Shown here one piece after another: positions 19,284 through 28,634 of a stretch of 64,000 bases of DNA; position 1 is the first letter of the stretch; the number at the start of each line of letters is the position of its first letter. This stretch comes from Coriobacteriaceae bacterium (GTDB taxonomy: Bacteria > Actinomycetota > Coriobacteriia > Coriobacteriales > Coriobacteriaceae): contig CABIZD010000009.1 in assembly GCA_902363125.1 (NCBI GenBank), positions 19,517-83,516 of the forward strand, given 5' to 3'. The translations under genes were made by a program, and so were the position numbers. Below the pieces are notes generated by a model that worked only from the letters and a program-made list of their open reading frames with translations, made no database searches and had not been told where the DNA came from.

Positions 19284-19759
19284 TGGGCATCCGCACGCGC
19301 CTGTGCGAGGAGCGCGCCCAGGCGACGGTCGAGATGGCCGTGGTCACGCCCGTTTTGCTGGTGCTGGCACTCATCGTGTACAACGTCATGATCTTTGCCA
19401 GCGCTGTCGCGCGCTTCGACCGCGTGGTGCCCGACATCGTGTTGGCGCACGCCGTGGCGCCGAGCGGGGAGGGCGACGAAAGCTCTGCCGATGCCTCGGC
19501 GACGGTTCAGACGCAAATTCTGAATGCCATGGAAGGCTATGACTTGCAGATCGAAGTGTCGAGCGAGCAAGGCGCGGAGGCATCGGATGGTGGTCTGCTC
19601 TCCCTATCCGGTACGTTTAGGACCTACACCTGCACCATGCACTATGAGCCGTGGCCGACTTCTCTCAGCATCGCTGGCGTTCCGCTGGGGGCACCGGCAA
19701 AGTTGTCGCACGAGCGCGCGGTGACGGTCGATCCATGGCGTCCGGGGGTGGTCATGTGA
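19283..19759 (+). CDS. TadE-like pseudopilin 2
   Basis: CEERAQATVEMAVVTPVLLVLALIVYNVMIFASAV is a TadE-type N-terminal helix with the same AQxTxE motif as the other pilins of the locus. The remaining 110 residues form an exported domain. The ATG at 19283 overlaps the last base of the previous stop codon (TAATG). The 3' end overlaps the next gene by 4 bp (GTGA). Confidence 0.65.
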   Translation: MGIRTRLCEERAQATVEMAVVTPVLLVLALIVYNVMIFASAVARFDRVVPDIVLAHAVAPSGEGDESSADASATVQTQILNAMEGYDLQIEVSSEQGAEASDGGLLSLSGTFRTYTCTMHYEPWPTSLSIAGVPLGAPAKLSHERAVTVDPWRPGVVM

Positions 19760-20115
19760 CCGCGGTCTCGTCCTACATCGCCTACGCGCGGGCACTCAAT
19801 AGGCTGGGCTGGACGCCGGCCGAGTTTGCGGTGGCGGAGTCGTTTGCCGTGCGCCTGCGCGGCATGCTGGGACGGTGTCCGGTTGCCGCCAACGGTCTGC
19901 CGCTCGTCATGGCATTTCCACGCTGCTCTTCGGTCCATACGTGTTTTATGGCCTATCCCATCGACATCGCCTTCATCGATCGCGACGGCAATATCCTCGC
20001 GCGCTGCGAAAACGTACGTCCCTGGCGTATGTGCTCCTGCCCCGGCGCCTGGGCCGCACTAGAGCGCCCTTCAATCATTGTTTCGACCCCTGCTCTCCAA
20101 CGCGTGCCGGCTTAA
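19756..20115 (+). CDS. DUF192 family protein
   Basis: Residues about 20-110 fit the DUF192 fold: VAESFAVRLRGMLGRCP, LVMAFPRCSSVHTCFMAYPIDIAFIDRDGNIL and ENVRPWRMCSCPGAWAALE. The family's biochemical role is not established; members are often secreted, but here no signal peptide is visible. The GTG at 19756 overlaps the upstream stop by 4 bp, so it is translationally coupled to the pilus genes and ends the run. The location suggests a part in pilus assembly or regulation, which is inference only. Confidence 0.65.
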   Translation: MTAVSSYIAYARALNRLGWTPAEFAVAESFAVRLRGMLGRCPVAANGLPLVMAFPRCSSVHTCFMAYPIDIAFIDRDGNILARCENVRPWRMCSCPGAWAALERPSIIVSTPALQRVPA

Positions 20116-20173
20116 GAATTGGCGACAGCGGACTTTCGTCATACGAAATTGGGTAAGATGGAGGAGAAGATGC

Positions 20174-20440
20174 ATGGATGTCGAGATTCATCCCAACGCC
20201 AAAAAGCACCTGACGGAAAAGCAGGTGCTCGGCGCCTGGCTCGCGGTTACTGAGTGTATTCGCCGCGAGTCGGAAGACGAGCCGCCGAGATGGCTTGCGA
20301 TTGGATGGCTTCCGGACGGACGGAGCGTGGAGCTCGTTGCGGTCGAACTTATTCGCGGGTGGCTCATTATTCATGCCTTGTCTCCGGTTCAGAAGAAATT
20401 CTGGCAAGAGATCGAGCGAGCTCGGCAAAGGGGTCGATGA
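20174..20440 (+). CDS. Possible toxin of a type II toxin-antitoxin pair
   Basis: An 88-residue basic protein with RWLAIGWLPDGRSVELVAVELIRGWLIIHALSPVQKKFWQEI. This is the pattern of small actinobacterial proteins that sit next to ribbon-helix-helix regulators and resemble BrnT/RelE-type toxins. It overlaps the next gene by 4 bp. No catalytic set can be asserted from sequence alone. Confidence 0.45.
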   Translation: MDVEIHPNAKKHLTEKQVLGAWLAVTECIRRESEDEPPRWLAIGWLPDGRSVELVAVELIRGWLIIHALSPVQKKFWQEIERARQRGR

Positions 20441-20724
20441 TGGGCAAGACATATACGACCGCTAATGGTCAGGTTGTAACGGATGAAATGATTGACGCGT
20501 GGTGTGAGTCGTACGAGCGCGGAGAGTTTCCGGATGGCGAACACACCGTTGGTGGGATCGTGCATGGACGGCCCCCACTCTCAGGTGAGGGAACGGCAAC
20601 GCTATCGGTCAAGATTCCTCTGGGAATGAAGGAAGCTATTCGTCGACGGGCGGCTGCCGAGGGAATGACGCCAAGCGAGTTTGCCCGCGCGGCCCTGAGT
20701 GAAAAACTTCTTGCGGCGGGTTGA
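20437..20724 (+). CDS. Ribbon-helix-helix (CopG-like) antitoxin
   Basis: The last 45 residues, TATLSVKIPLGMKEAIRRRAAAEGMTPSEFARAALSEKL, form a strand-helix-helix of the CopG/RHH type. The N-terminal half (ANGQVVTDEMIDAWCESYERGEFPDG) would contact the partner. Translation is coupled to the upstream gene (ATGATG at 20437-20442). Toxin-first order is the one seen in BrnT-BrnA modules. Likely autoregulatory. Confidence 0.55.
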   Translation: MMGKTYTTANGQVVTDEMIDAWCESYERGEFPDGEHTVGGIVHGRPPLSGEGTATLSVKIPLGMKEAIRRRAAAEGMTPSEFARAALSEKLLAAG

Positions 20725-20799
20725 TGCTTCTGACGTGCCGTTCTATAGGATCGAGATCGTGGTCGATGTCGCGCTCAAAAACTTTTTTAAAATTCTCGG

Positions 20800-20827
20800 T
20801 TGACCGGAGCGCGTCCTTGGTTATACT
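20800..20827 (+). promoter_or_regulatory. Promoter of tRNA-Phe
   Basis: TTGACC (20800-20805) and TATACT (20822-20827) with 16 bp between them, 32 bp before the tRNA. Confidence 0.75.
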
Positions 20828-20859
20828 AATCAGGCCTTGAAACAAGGCACACCTCAAAT

Positions 20860-20932
<73 letters not shown>

Positions 20933-20945
20933 CCTTGAATTGACT

Positions 20946-20975
20946 AGGACCTCTGCAAAGGGGTCCTTTTCTTTT
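20946..20975 (+). terminator. Terminator of tRNA-Phe
   Basis: AGGACC (20946-20951) pairs with GGTCCT (20962-20967), followed by TTTCTTTT. Confidence 0.7.
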
Positions 20976-21230
20976 ACCGAGGCCTCGAACGGAAAATGCA
21001 TCCCAGCCTTTTGCGAAAAAACGGGGCATGCTTTTCGACTGCCTACTTCCGGCGCACGTGTGCATCTCGGCGCACCATCTCGGCTTCCGTCTGCCCGGAC
21101 ATTCCTCCCACTTTTGCGCCACTTTGTAGACCGTTCGGTCGCCTGTCCGCACGCGCGGGTATACTCAAAACGATACTTTTCCTATGCAATACGATGCAGG
21201 TTCGACCTGCGCGATTCGAAGGGGGCCGTG

Positions 21231-22292
21231 ATGGAGAGGATTCTCGGCGTTAATCTCTCTGGCTGGTTTATTCCCGAGCCCTGGGTGACCCCGTCGCTCT
21301 ATGCGGCGACCGGAGCATCCAATGCAGCCGAGCTGCAGGAGGCCATGGGCACCGCTGCCTATAACGAGCGTATGCGTCGCCATTACGAGACGTTTGTGAG
21401 CGAGGACGATTTTCGTCGTATGGCGCAGATCGGTCTCAACGCCGTGCGCCTGCCGGTGCCGTGGTATGCCTTTGGCTCGCAGGAGTCCGACGCTTCCTAC
21501 ATCTCGGTCGTCGATTATATCGACCGTGCTATTGAGTGGGCCGCCAAGTACAACATCCGCGTACTGCTCGATCTGGCGACCGTACCCGGCGGTCAGGGCG
21601 ATTCCAACGATTCGCCCACGACGCCGGAAGTCGTCGCTGAGTGGCATTCGTCCACCAATGGCCGTCACGTTGCGCTCGATGTGCTCGAGCGCCTGGCCGA
21701 TCGCTATGGTGAGGCCGAGAGCCTGCTGGGTATCGAGCTGTTGGATACGCCGCAGATGAGCGTACGCAAGAGCCTTTTTACCATGACGGACGGCATTCCG
21801 GCCCACTACCTGCGCAATTTCTATCGCGATGCCTACGAGCTCGTCCGTTCGTATATGCCCGAGGATAAGATTGTCGTCTTCTCGTCTTCGGGGCATCCCA
21901 GCGAGTGGAAGCATTTTATGCGCGGCGCCAAGTACAAGAACGTCTACATGGACCTTCACCTGTACCATTACCGCGACGAGCATGCGCTCGACATCACGAG
22001 CCCCCGCGGGCTGACGACGGCGATTTCGCGTAACAAGCGCGAGCTTAAAGAAGCGATTTCGACTGGGTTCCCCGTTTTGGTGGGCGAATGGTCGGGTGCA
22101 GCGATTTTTGCCAACTCGTCGGTTACGCCCGAGGGCCGCAATGCCTACGAGCGCGTGTTTATCGCCAACCAGCTGGCATCGTTTGCGCCGGCGGCTGGCT
22201 GGTTCTTCCAAACGTGGAAGACCGAGAAGCGTATTGCAGCATGGGACGCCCGCGCGGCACTCGGCACGCTCGAGCGCGGCATGATTGAATAG
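21231..22292 (+). CDS. GH5-like protein lacking the acid/base glutamate
   Basis: The 353 residues follow the GH5 (exo-beta-1,3-glucanase-like) pattern: GVNLSGWFIPEPWVTPSLY, the conserved NAVRLPVPW near residue 70, DLHLYHY, and a C-terminal VLVGEWSG with the nucleophile Glu286. At the place of the catalytic Asn-Glu-Pro the protein reads IELLDTPQ (Asp172-Thr173-Pro174), so the general acid/base is missing. No signal peptide is present, so it is likely cytoplasmic. ATG 21231 follows GGGGGCC; a GTG three bases earlier is in frame. rsmI starts 6 bp later. It may bind glycans or be inactive. Confidence 0.7.
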   Translation: MERILGVNLSGWFIPEPWVTPSLYAATGASNAAELQEAMGTAAYNERMRRHYETFVSEDDFRRMAQIGLNAVRLPVPWYAFGSQESDASYISVVDYIDRAIEWAAKYNIRVLLDLATVPGGQGDSNDSPTTPEVVAEWHSSTNGRHVALDVLERLADRYGEAESLLGIELLDTPQMSVRKSLFTMTDGIPAHYLRNFYRDAYELVRSYMPEDKIVVFSSSGHPSEWKHFMRGAKYKNVYMDLHLYHYRDEHALDITSPRGLTTAISRNKRELKEAISTGFPVLVGEWSGAAIFANSSVTPEGRNAYERVFIANQLASFAPAAGWFFQTWKTEKRIAAWDARAALGTLERGMIE

Positions 22293-22298
22293 GTTGAT

Positions 22299-23177
22299 AT
22301 GACGCAAAACAGCGCCCGCACGGGCAAACTTTATGTGGTCGGTACGCCCATCGGTAACCTAGGCGACCTGTCTCCGCGCGTCGGCGAGGCATTTGCCGCT
22401 GCCGACGCCGTCTGCTGCGAGGACACGCGTGTGACCTCAAAGTTGCTGATGCACCTAGGCATCTCCAAGCCGCTCGTTCGTTGCGATGAGAACGTGATCG
22501 CAAATCGCGCAGCCGGCCTGGTCGACCGCCTGCTGGCGGGGGAGACCCTCGCCTTTGCCTCGGACGCCGGTATGCCGAGCGTGTCCGATCCCGGCCAGGC
22601 GCTGGTCGAGGCGGCGCGCGAGGCCGATGTGCCCGTCGAGGTCATCCCTGGGCCGTCCGCGTGCGTCACGGCGCTCGTCTCATCCGGCATTCCCTGTGAG
22701 CATTTTTTCTTCGAAGGCTTTTTGGGCCGCAAGCACGGCGACCGCGTGCGCCGTTTGCAGCGCCTTGCCGTGGTGCCCGGCGCACTCATCTTCTACGAGT
22801 CTCCACATCGCATCGTGGCGACGCTCGAGGCCGTGGCCGAGGTCTTTCCCCAGCGCGATGTCGCCGTCTGCCGCGAGCTCACCAAACTGCACGAGGAAGT
22901 CCTGCGTGGATCCGCCGCCCAGCTAACCGAGGAGTTGCGTGCCCGTGGCGAGGTAAAGGGCGAGATTGCGCTGGTCATCGCGCCGCCGAGTGGGGATGAG
23001 GAGGCCGGTATCGCGTCAGTTGGAGCTGCAGCGGTAGACCCCGACGAAGCCCTGCGCGACGATATCCGTGCCGCGCTCGAGGAGGGGGAGCCCGCCTCCG
23101 CGGTGGCAAAGCGCCTGTCTCAGAAGTATTCGCGCCGCAAGCGCGATGTCTATGCCGTGGTGCTCGATATGCAATAG
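22299..23177 (+). CDS. rsmI: 16S rRNA (cytidine1402-2'-O)-methyltransferase
   Basis: A tetrapyrrole-methylase-fold enzyme that uses S-adenosylmethionine to methylate C1402 in 16S rRNA. Family marks are LYVVGTPIGNLGDLSPR, CEDTRVTSKLL, FASDAGMPSVSDPG, VIPGPSACVTALVSSG, FFFEGFLGRK and ALIFYESPHRI, all in the usual order. The 292 residues include the extra C-terminal region (SAVAKRLSQKYSRRKRDVYAVVL). It lies close behind the GH5-like gene and 70 bp before metG. Confidence 0.95.
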   Translation: MTQNSARTGKLYVVGTPIGNLGDLSPRVGEAFAAADAVCCEDTRVTSKLLMHLGISKPLVRCDENVIANRAAGLVDRLLAGETLAFASDAGMPSVSDPGQALVEAAREADVPVEVIPGPSACVTALVSSGIPCEHFFFEGFLGRKHGDRVRRLQRLAVVPGALIFYESPHRIVATLEAVAEVFPQRDVAVCRELTKLHEEVLRGSAAQLTEELRARGEVKGEIALVIAPPSGDEEAGIASVGAAAVDPDEALRDDIRAALEEGEPASAVAKRLSQKYSRRKRDVYAVVLDMQ

Positions 23178-23246
23178 ATGGAGGATATCCAGCCCTTGCG
23201 CTAGAATCATCCCCTGTATGCAACGTTTTTCTGGAGGACAAACCCC

Positions 23247-24848
<1,602 letters not shown>

Positions 24849-24891
24849 GACGTCGCGCGAGTGCCATATCGGCAATTTGCTGTGTAACGGT

Positions 24892-24923
24892 AAGGGCATG
24901 GCCGCAACGGTCCATGCCCTTTT
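24892..24923 (+). terminator. Terminator of metG
   Basis: AAGGGCATGG pairs with CCATGCCCTT, ending in a T-run of four. Confidence 0.7.
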
Positions 24924-24959
24924 GCTTAACGATGTAGCCGCCATGTTAAGGAGGCAACC

Positions 24960-25820
24960 ATGACAACTTCGCCTTTGGCAAACCCCACGGCAACGAGGGA
25001 GCTGCTGGAGGAGTTTGGTCTTGCGACCAAGCATCGCCTGGGCCAAAACTTCCTGATCGACAACCATGTGATCGAACGTATCTGTGAGCTCGCTGAGCTT
25101 GCAGGTGACGAGCGCGTACTCGAGGTGGGTCCGGGTTGCGGTACGTTGACACTTGCGTTGCTGCAGGAAGCGGCGTGCGTTACGTCCATTGAGGCCGATC
25201 CCGAGCTTGAGCCGGTGCTCGACGCCCACGCCGCCGACTATGCCAACTTCTGCTTTATCATGGGCGACGCGCTCAAGGTGACGCCGGAGCAGATTGAGCA
25301 GGCCGCCGGTGGTGAACCCACGGTGTTTGTCGCGAATCTGCCCTATAACGTGGCGGCGACGATCATTCTTCAGTTCTTCCAGACGATGCCCGCGCTTAAG
25401 CGCGCTGTCGTCATGGTGCAAAAGGAGGTTGCCGATCGCATTGCCGCAGCGCCGGGCAACAAGACCTATGGCGGCTATACGGCAAAGCTTGGCCTGTATG
25501 CGCAGGTGACGGGTCGCTTTGAGGTGCCGCCGCGTTGCTTTATGCCGGCGCCGCACGTGGACTCGGCCGTCGTGCGTATCGACCGTGTTGACGGTGTGGT
25601 GCCCGAAGGACTCGATCGCGAATTTGTGGCCCGCGTGATTGACGCTGCATTTGCCCAGCGTCGCAAGACCATCCGCAATTCCATGAGCGCCAACGGTTTT
25701 GCCAAGGACGTGCTCGATGCCGCCTTTGAGGCTTGCGGTATCGCACCCACCACGCGCGCCGAGACGCTCGGCGTCGCCGACTTTGTGTGCCTGGCTCGGG
25801 AGCTTTCCCATGACGCTTAA
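24960..25820 (+). CDS. rsmA: 16S rRNA (adenine1518/1519-N6)-dimethyltransferase
   Basis: KsgA/RsmA dimethylates two adenines near the 3' end of 16S rRNA. Motifs are KHRLGQNFLIDNHVI, the SAM-binding VLEVGPGCGTLTLALL, the acidic SIEADPEL, the catalytic NLPYNVAATII and the C-terminal MPAPHVDSAVVRIDR. Length 286 is usual. AAGGAGG precedes the ATG. Its last 11 bp overlap the tatD start. Confidence 0.96.
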   Translation: MTTSPLANPTATRELLEEFGLATKHRLGQNFLIDNHVIERICELAELAGDERVLEVGPGCGTLTLALLQEAACVTSIEADPELEPVLDAHAADYANFCFIMGDALKVTPEQIEQAAGGEPTVFVANLPYNVAATIILQFFQTMPALKRAVVMVQKEVADRIAAAPGNKTYGGYTAKLGLYAQVTGRFEVPPRCFMPAPHVDSAVVRIDRVDGVVPEGLDREFVARVIDAAFAQRRKTIRNSMSANGFAKDVLDAAFEACGIAPTTRAETLGVADFVCLARELSHDA

Positions 25821-26727
25821 TGCCGAACGCGTGACGTTTACCAAGAAAAAGAAGACGGTTGCTTGTCCCGTGCCCTTGGCACCGCTTGCCGACACACATG
25901 CGCATCTGCTTTCGTTCTGGGGCAAGGATGTGCCCGAGACACTCGTGCGTGCCAAGGCGGCGGGCATCGACCTGTTGGTGACGGTCTTCGACCCCATCGC
26001 CGACAAGCGCAGCGTGACGGACTATAGCGACTGGCTCGTGCGCGAAATTCTGCCGATGCAGGATATCCCGCAGATCAAGTATCTTGCCGGCGTGCATCCG
26101 TATGGCGCGCCGGATTATACCGACGACATTCACGCGCAGGTTGTTGCCGCACTCGATGACCCCTTATGCGCCGGTATTGGCGAAATCGGCCTGGACTACC
26201 ACATGGACTATGATGACGATATCGCGCCGGCACCTCATAACGTGCAGATTGACTGCATGGCGCGCCAGCTCGAGCTTGCCGTGTGCCGTAACGTGCCGGT
26301 GGAGTTGCACCTGCGGCACGAGGACTCGGATGGGGAGCGCACCTCGCATATGGATGCGTACAACGTGCTTCGTGAGGTGGGCGTGCCCCAGGCCGGTTGT
26401 GTGCTGCACTGCTTTGGCGAGGACCGCGCCACGATGGAGCGCTTTGTGGAGCTGGGCTGCTATATCGCCTATGGTGGTGCGGCCACCTTTAAGCGCAACG
26501 ACGACGTGCGCGAGGCATTTGCGGCGACCCCGCTCGATCGCATTTTGTTCGAGACGGATTGCCCGTATATGGCGCCGGAGCCCATCCGCGGTCTTGAATG
26601 CGAGCCCGCAATGATCTCCATTACGGCAAACGCGCTGGTTAACGACCGTGTCGATCGCACTGGTGAGGACGCCGAAACAATCGCGCAAGCCGCTTGGGAA
26701 AATGCCTGCAAACTTTTTCAAAAATAG
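25810..26727 (+). CDS. tatD: TatD family metal-dependent hydrolase
   Basis: A TIM-barrel hydrolase with the TatD metal ligands: DTHAH, AGVHPYG, GEIGLDYH with the bridging Glu, VELHLRH, CVLHCFGED and FETDCPYMAPEPIRG. TatD proteins are 3'-5' nucleases acting on DNA or RNA. The N-terminal 25 residues before the barrel are basic and unusual. The start overlaps rsmA by 11 bp, the common tatD-rsmA neighbourhood in inverted order. Confidence 0.88.
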   Translation: MTLNAERVTFTKKKKTVACPVPLAPLADTHAHLLSFWGKDVPETLVRAKAAGIDLLVTVFDPIADKRSVTDYSDWLVREILPMQDIPQIKYLAGVHPYGAPDYTDDIHAQVVAALDDPLCAGIGEIGLDYHMDYDDDIAPAPHNVQIDCMARQLELAVCRNVPVELHLRHEDSDGERTSHMDAYNVLREVGVPQAGCVLHCFGEDRATMERFVELGCYIAYGGAATFKRNDDVREAFAATPLDRILFETDCPYMAPEPIRGLECEPAMISITANALVNDRVDRTGEDAETIAQAAWENACKLFQK

Positions 26728-26730
26728 TTC

Positions 26731-26759
26731 TTGCGTTCGCGGTGGCGCTCCGTTATTCT
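26731..26759 (+). promoter_or_regulatory. Promoter of tRNA-Leu
   Basis: TTGCGT (26731-26736) and TATTCT (26754-26759) spaced 17 bp, starting just after the tatD stop. Confidence 0.6.
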
Positions 26760-26770
26760 AATTCCTGCAC

Positions 26771-26857
26771 GCGGGCGTGGCGGAATTGGCAGACGCGTAC
26801 GGTTCAGGTCCGTATGGGGGCAACCCCATGAAGGTTCAAGTCCTTTCGCCCGCACCA
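26771..26857 (+). tRNA. tRNA-Leu (CAG)
   Basis: A class II tRNA with acceptor GCGGGCG/CGCCCGC, anticodon stem TACGG/CCGTA with loop TTCAGGT (anticodon CAG), variable-arm stem TGGGG/CCCCA and encoded CCA. It is followed by a terminator and then by a tail-linked element matched to this tRNA. Confidence 0.95.
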
Positions 26858-26867
26858 TTGATTGAAA

Positions 26868-26893
26868 GAGCTCCCAGCAATGGGAGCTTTTTT
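26868..26893 (+). terminator. Terminator of tRNA-Leu
   Basis: AGCTCCCA (26869-26876) pairs with TGGGAGCT (26881-26888), followed by T5. An identical copy follows the element at 27057. Confidence 0.85.
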
Positions 26894-26910
26894 GTTATGG
26901 GCCCATCGCA

Positions 26911-27046
26911 GGGACTTGAACCTGTGAAGGAGCGAGCGTCAAGAAAACGCGGAGCGTTTTTAGCGAGCTGGCGAGGACGCCGGCAGACGGCCGATGCCGG
27001 TGCGGATCCGCGCAGCGGATACGCGGACGTCCTTTCGCCTGCACCA
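26911..27046 (+). ncRNA. tRNA-tail-linked structured element, Leu copy
   Basis: It starts with GGACTTGAACCT (26912-26923), the exact reverse complement of the tRNA-Leu T-arm at 26833-26844. Then come hairpins CCT-GTGA-AGG (26921-26930), AAAACGC-GGA-GCGTTTT, a GC-rich middle and ATCCGC-GCA-GCGGAT. It ends with a copy of the tRNA-Leu 3' tail, GTCCTTTCGCC...GCACCA (27029-27046). GGGAC at the start can pair with GTCC(T) at the tail. The outer part of the second hairpin does not pair in this copy. It is probably transcribed by readthrough from the tRNA. Confidence 0.75.
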
Positions 27047-27056
27047 TTGATTGAAA

Positions 27057-27082
27057 GAGCTCCCAGCAATGGGAGCTTTTTT
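27057..27082 (+). terminator. Duplicated terminator after the Leu element
   Basis: Same stem and T-run as at 26868-26893. About 45 bases including the CCA and terminator are repeated. Confidence 0.8.
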
Positions 27083-27145
27083 GTTATGCACGATCTCCTT
27101 GGACGGGTATCCTAATGCCAACGTGTGCCTATCAGAGGAGAGACC

Positions 27146-28084
27146 ATGCTGTTTTCCGGTATCATCGCCGCCCTTACCAGCCTTTTGATTCCCATCATCA
27201 TCCTGTTGCTGCTGCTCCCCAACGCCTGCTACGTCGTTGAGCAGCAGCACGCTGTGATCATCGAGCGCTTGGGTAAGTTCAACCGTATCGTCAACGCGGG
27301 CTTCCACGTGAAGGTGCCCGTGATTGACCGCAAGGCCGCCACGGTGAGTCTGCGCACCATGAAAAACGGTTTTGGCATCGACGTTAAGACCCAGGACAAC
27401 GTGACCATTGGCCTTGAGGTCTCCGCTCAGTACCACGTGAGCTATGACATGGGCGCCGGCCCGGCAGATTCGGGCATCTACAAGAGCTACTACATGCTGC
27501 AGGAGCCCGTCGACCAGATGCGTGACTTCATCACCGACGCCCTGCGCTCCTCCATCCCCGTTTACACACTCGATGAGGTCTTTGCCAAGAAGGATGACAT
27601 CGCCAAGGATGTCAACGCTACTGTTTCCGAGCAGATGGCCGCCTACGGCTTCACCCTCGTGTCGACGCTCATCACCAAAATCGCACTGCCGACCGAGGTT
27701 GAGAACTCCATGAACGACATCAACGCCGCCCAGCGCAAGCGCGCTGCCGCGCAGGAGCTCGCCGAGGCCGACCGCATCAAGCGCGTCACCGAGGCGACCG
27801 CCGAGGCCGAGGCGATGGAAAAGGCGGGCGAGGGCATCGCCAACCAGCGCAAAGCCATCGCGCTGGGCATCAAAGATTCGCTCGAGATTATCCAGGAGAC
27901 GGGTGTCGGCAATGACGAGGCCAACCAACTGTTCATGTTTACGCAGTGGTCCGAGATGATGACGGAGTTCGCTCGCACGGGTAAAACCTCGACGGTCGTG
28001 CTGCCGAGCGACTTTTCGCAGTCGGCCTCGATGTTCGAGCAGATGCTGGCCGCCGGCAAAGTTCAAAACGATTCGAAGGAGTAG
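27146..28084 (+). CDS. SPFH/band 7 domain membrane protein
   Basis: An N-terminal membrane helix (IIAALTSLLIPIIILLLLLPNACYVV) is followed by the SPFH domain (VVEQQHAVIIERLGKFNRIVNAGFHVKVPVIDR, RDFITDALRSSIPVYTLDEVF) and a coiled-coil region rich in Ala-Glu (QRKRAAAQELAEADRIKRVTEATAEAEAM). This is the stomatin/YbbK architecture found in membrane-organising complexes. AGAGGAGAG precedes ATG 27146. rlmH follows after 6 bp. Confidence 0.85.
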   Translation: MLFSGIIAALTSLLIPIIILLLLLPNACYVVEQQHAVIIERLGKFNRIVNAGFHVKVPVIDRKAATVSLRTMKNGFGIDVKTQDNVTIGLEVSAQYHVSYDMGAGPADSGIYKSYYMLQEPVDQMRDFITDALRSSIPVYTLDEVFAKKDDIAKDVNATVSEQMAAYGFTLVSTLITKIALPTEVENSMNDINAAQRKRAAAQELAEADRIKRVTEATAEAEAMEKAGEGIANQRKAIALGIKDSLEIIQETGVGNDEANQLFMFTQWSEMMTEFARTGKTSTVVLPSDFSQSASMFEQMLAAGKVQNDSKE

Positions 28085-28090
28085 ACGCGC

Positions 28091-28561
28091 GTGAAATACA
28101 CCGTCGTTTGCGTCGGTAAGCTCAAGGAGCGCTTTTGGAAGGACGCGTGCGCTGAGTACACCAAGCGCCTAGGTGCCTATGCCAAGGTGGATATCCGCGA
28201 GGTGGCCGATATCGACCCGGCTAAGGCGGGCGGCGTGGATGCCGCGCGCGACAAGGAGGGGGCGGCGATTCTTGCCGCCTTGCCATCTCGAGCGCATGTG
28301 ATCTTGCTGGCCATTGAGGGCAAAGAGCGCTCGAGCGAGGAACTTTCGGCGCGGCTCGACGATCTTATGCTGCGAGGCAGCAGCGACATTGCCTTTGTAA
28401 TCGGCGGTTCGGACGGCGTGAGTGATGACGTGCGCGCACGAGCCGACGAGATGCTCAGCTTTGGACGCATTACCTTGCCGCATAACCTGGCGCGTGTGGT
28501 GCTGCTGGAGCAGATTTACCGTGCCTGCAAGATCAGTCGTGGCGAGCCGTATCACAAATAG
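28091..28561 (+). CDS. rlmH: 23S rRNA (pseudouridine1915-N3)-methyltransferase
   Basis: A small SPOUT methyltransferase of 156 residues. It has VVCVGKLKERFWKDACAEYTKRL at the N-terminus, LLAIEGKERSSEE, the knot motif FVIGGSDGVSDDVRARAD, and the closing LPHNLARVVLLEQIYRACKISRGEPYHK, which is nearly invariant in RlmH. It starts with GTG at 28091. Confidence 0.96.
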   Translation: MKYTVVCVGKLKERFWKDACAEYTKRLGAYAKVDIREVADIDPAKAGGVDAARDKEGAAILAALPSRAHVILLAIEGKERSSEELSARLDDLMLRGSSDIAFVIGGSDGVSDDVRARADEMLSFGRITLPHNLARVVLLEQIYRACKISRGEPYHK

Positions 28562-28634
28562 GTTGGCAATACGAAACAATAGCGTGGGACAATACCTTTC
28601 GTTTTGAGGAATGTGTCTGAAAGGACTATGTGAT

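Noticed and set aside
26771-27046. attL/attR of an integrated element at tRNA-Leu
   Set aside because: The repeated tRNA 3' end resembles an att duplication, but the segment between is only about 190 bp with no integrase, and the same core occurs at other tRNAs together with antisense T-arms.
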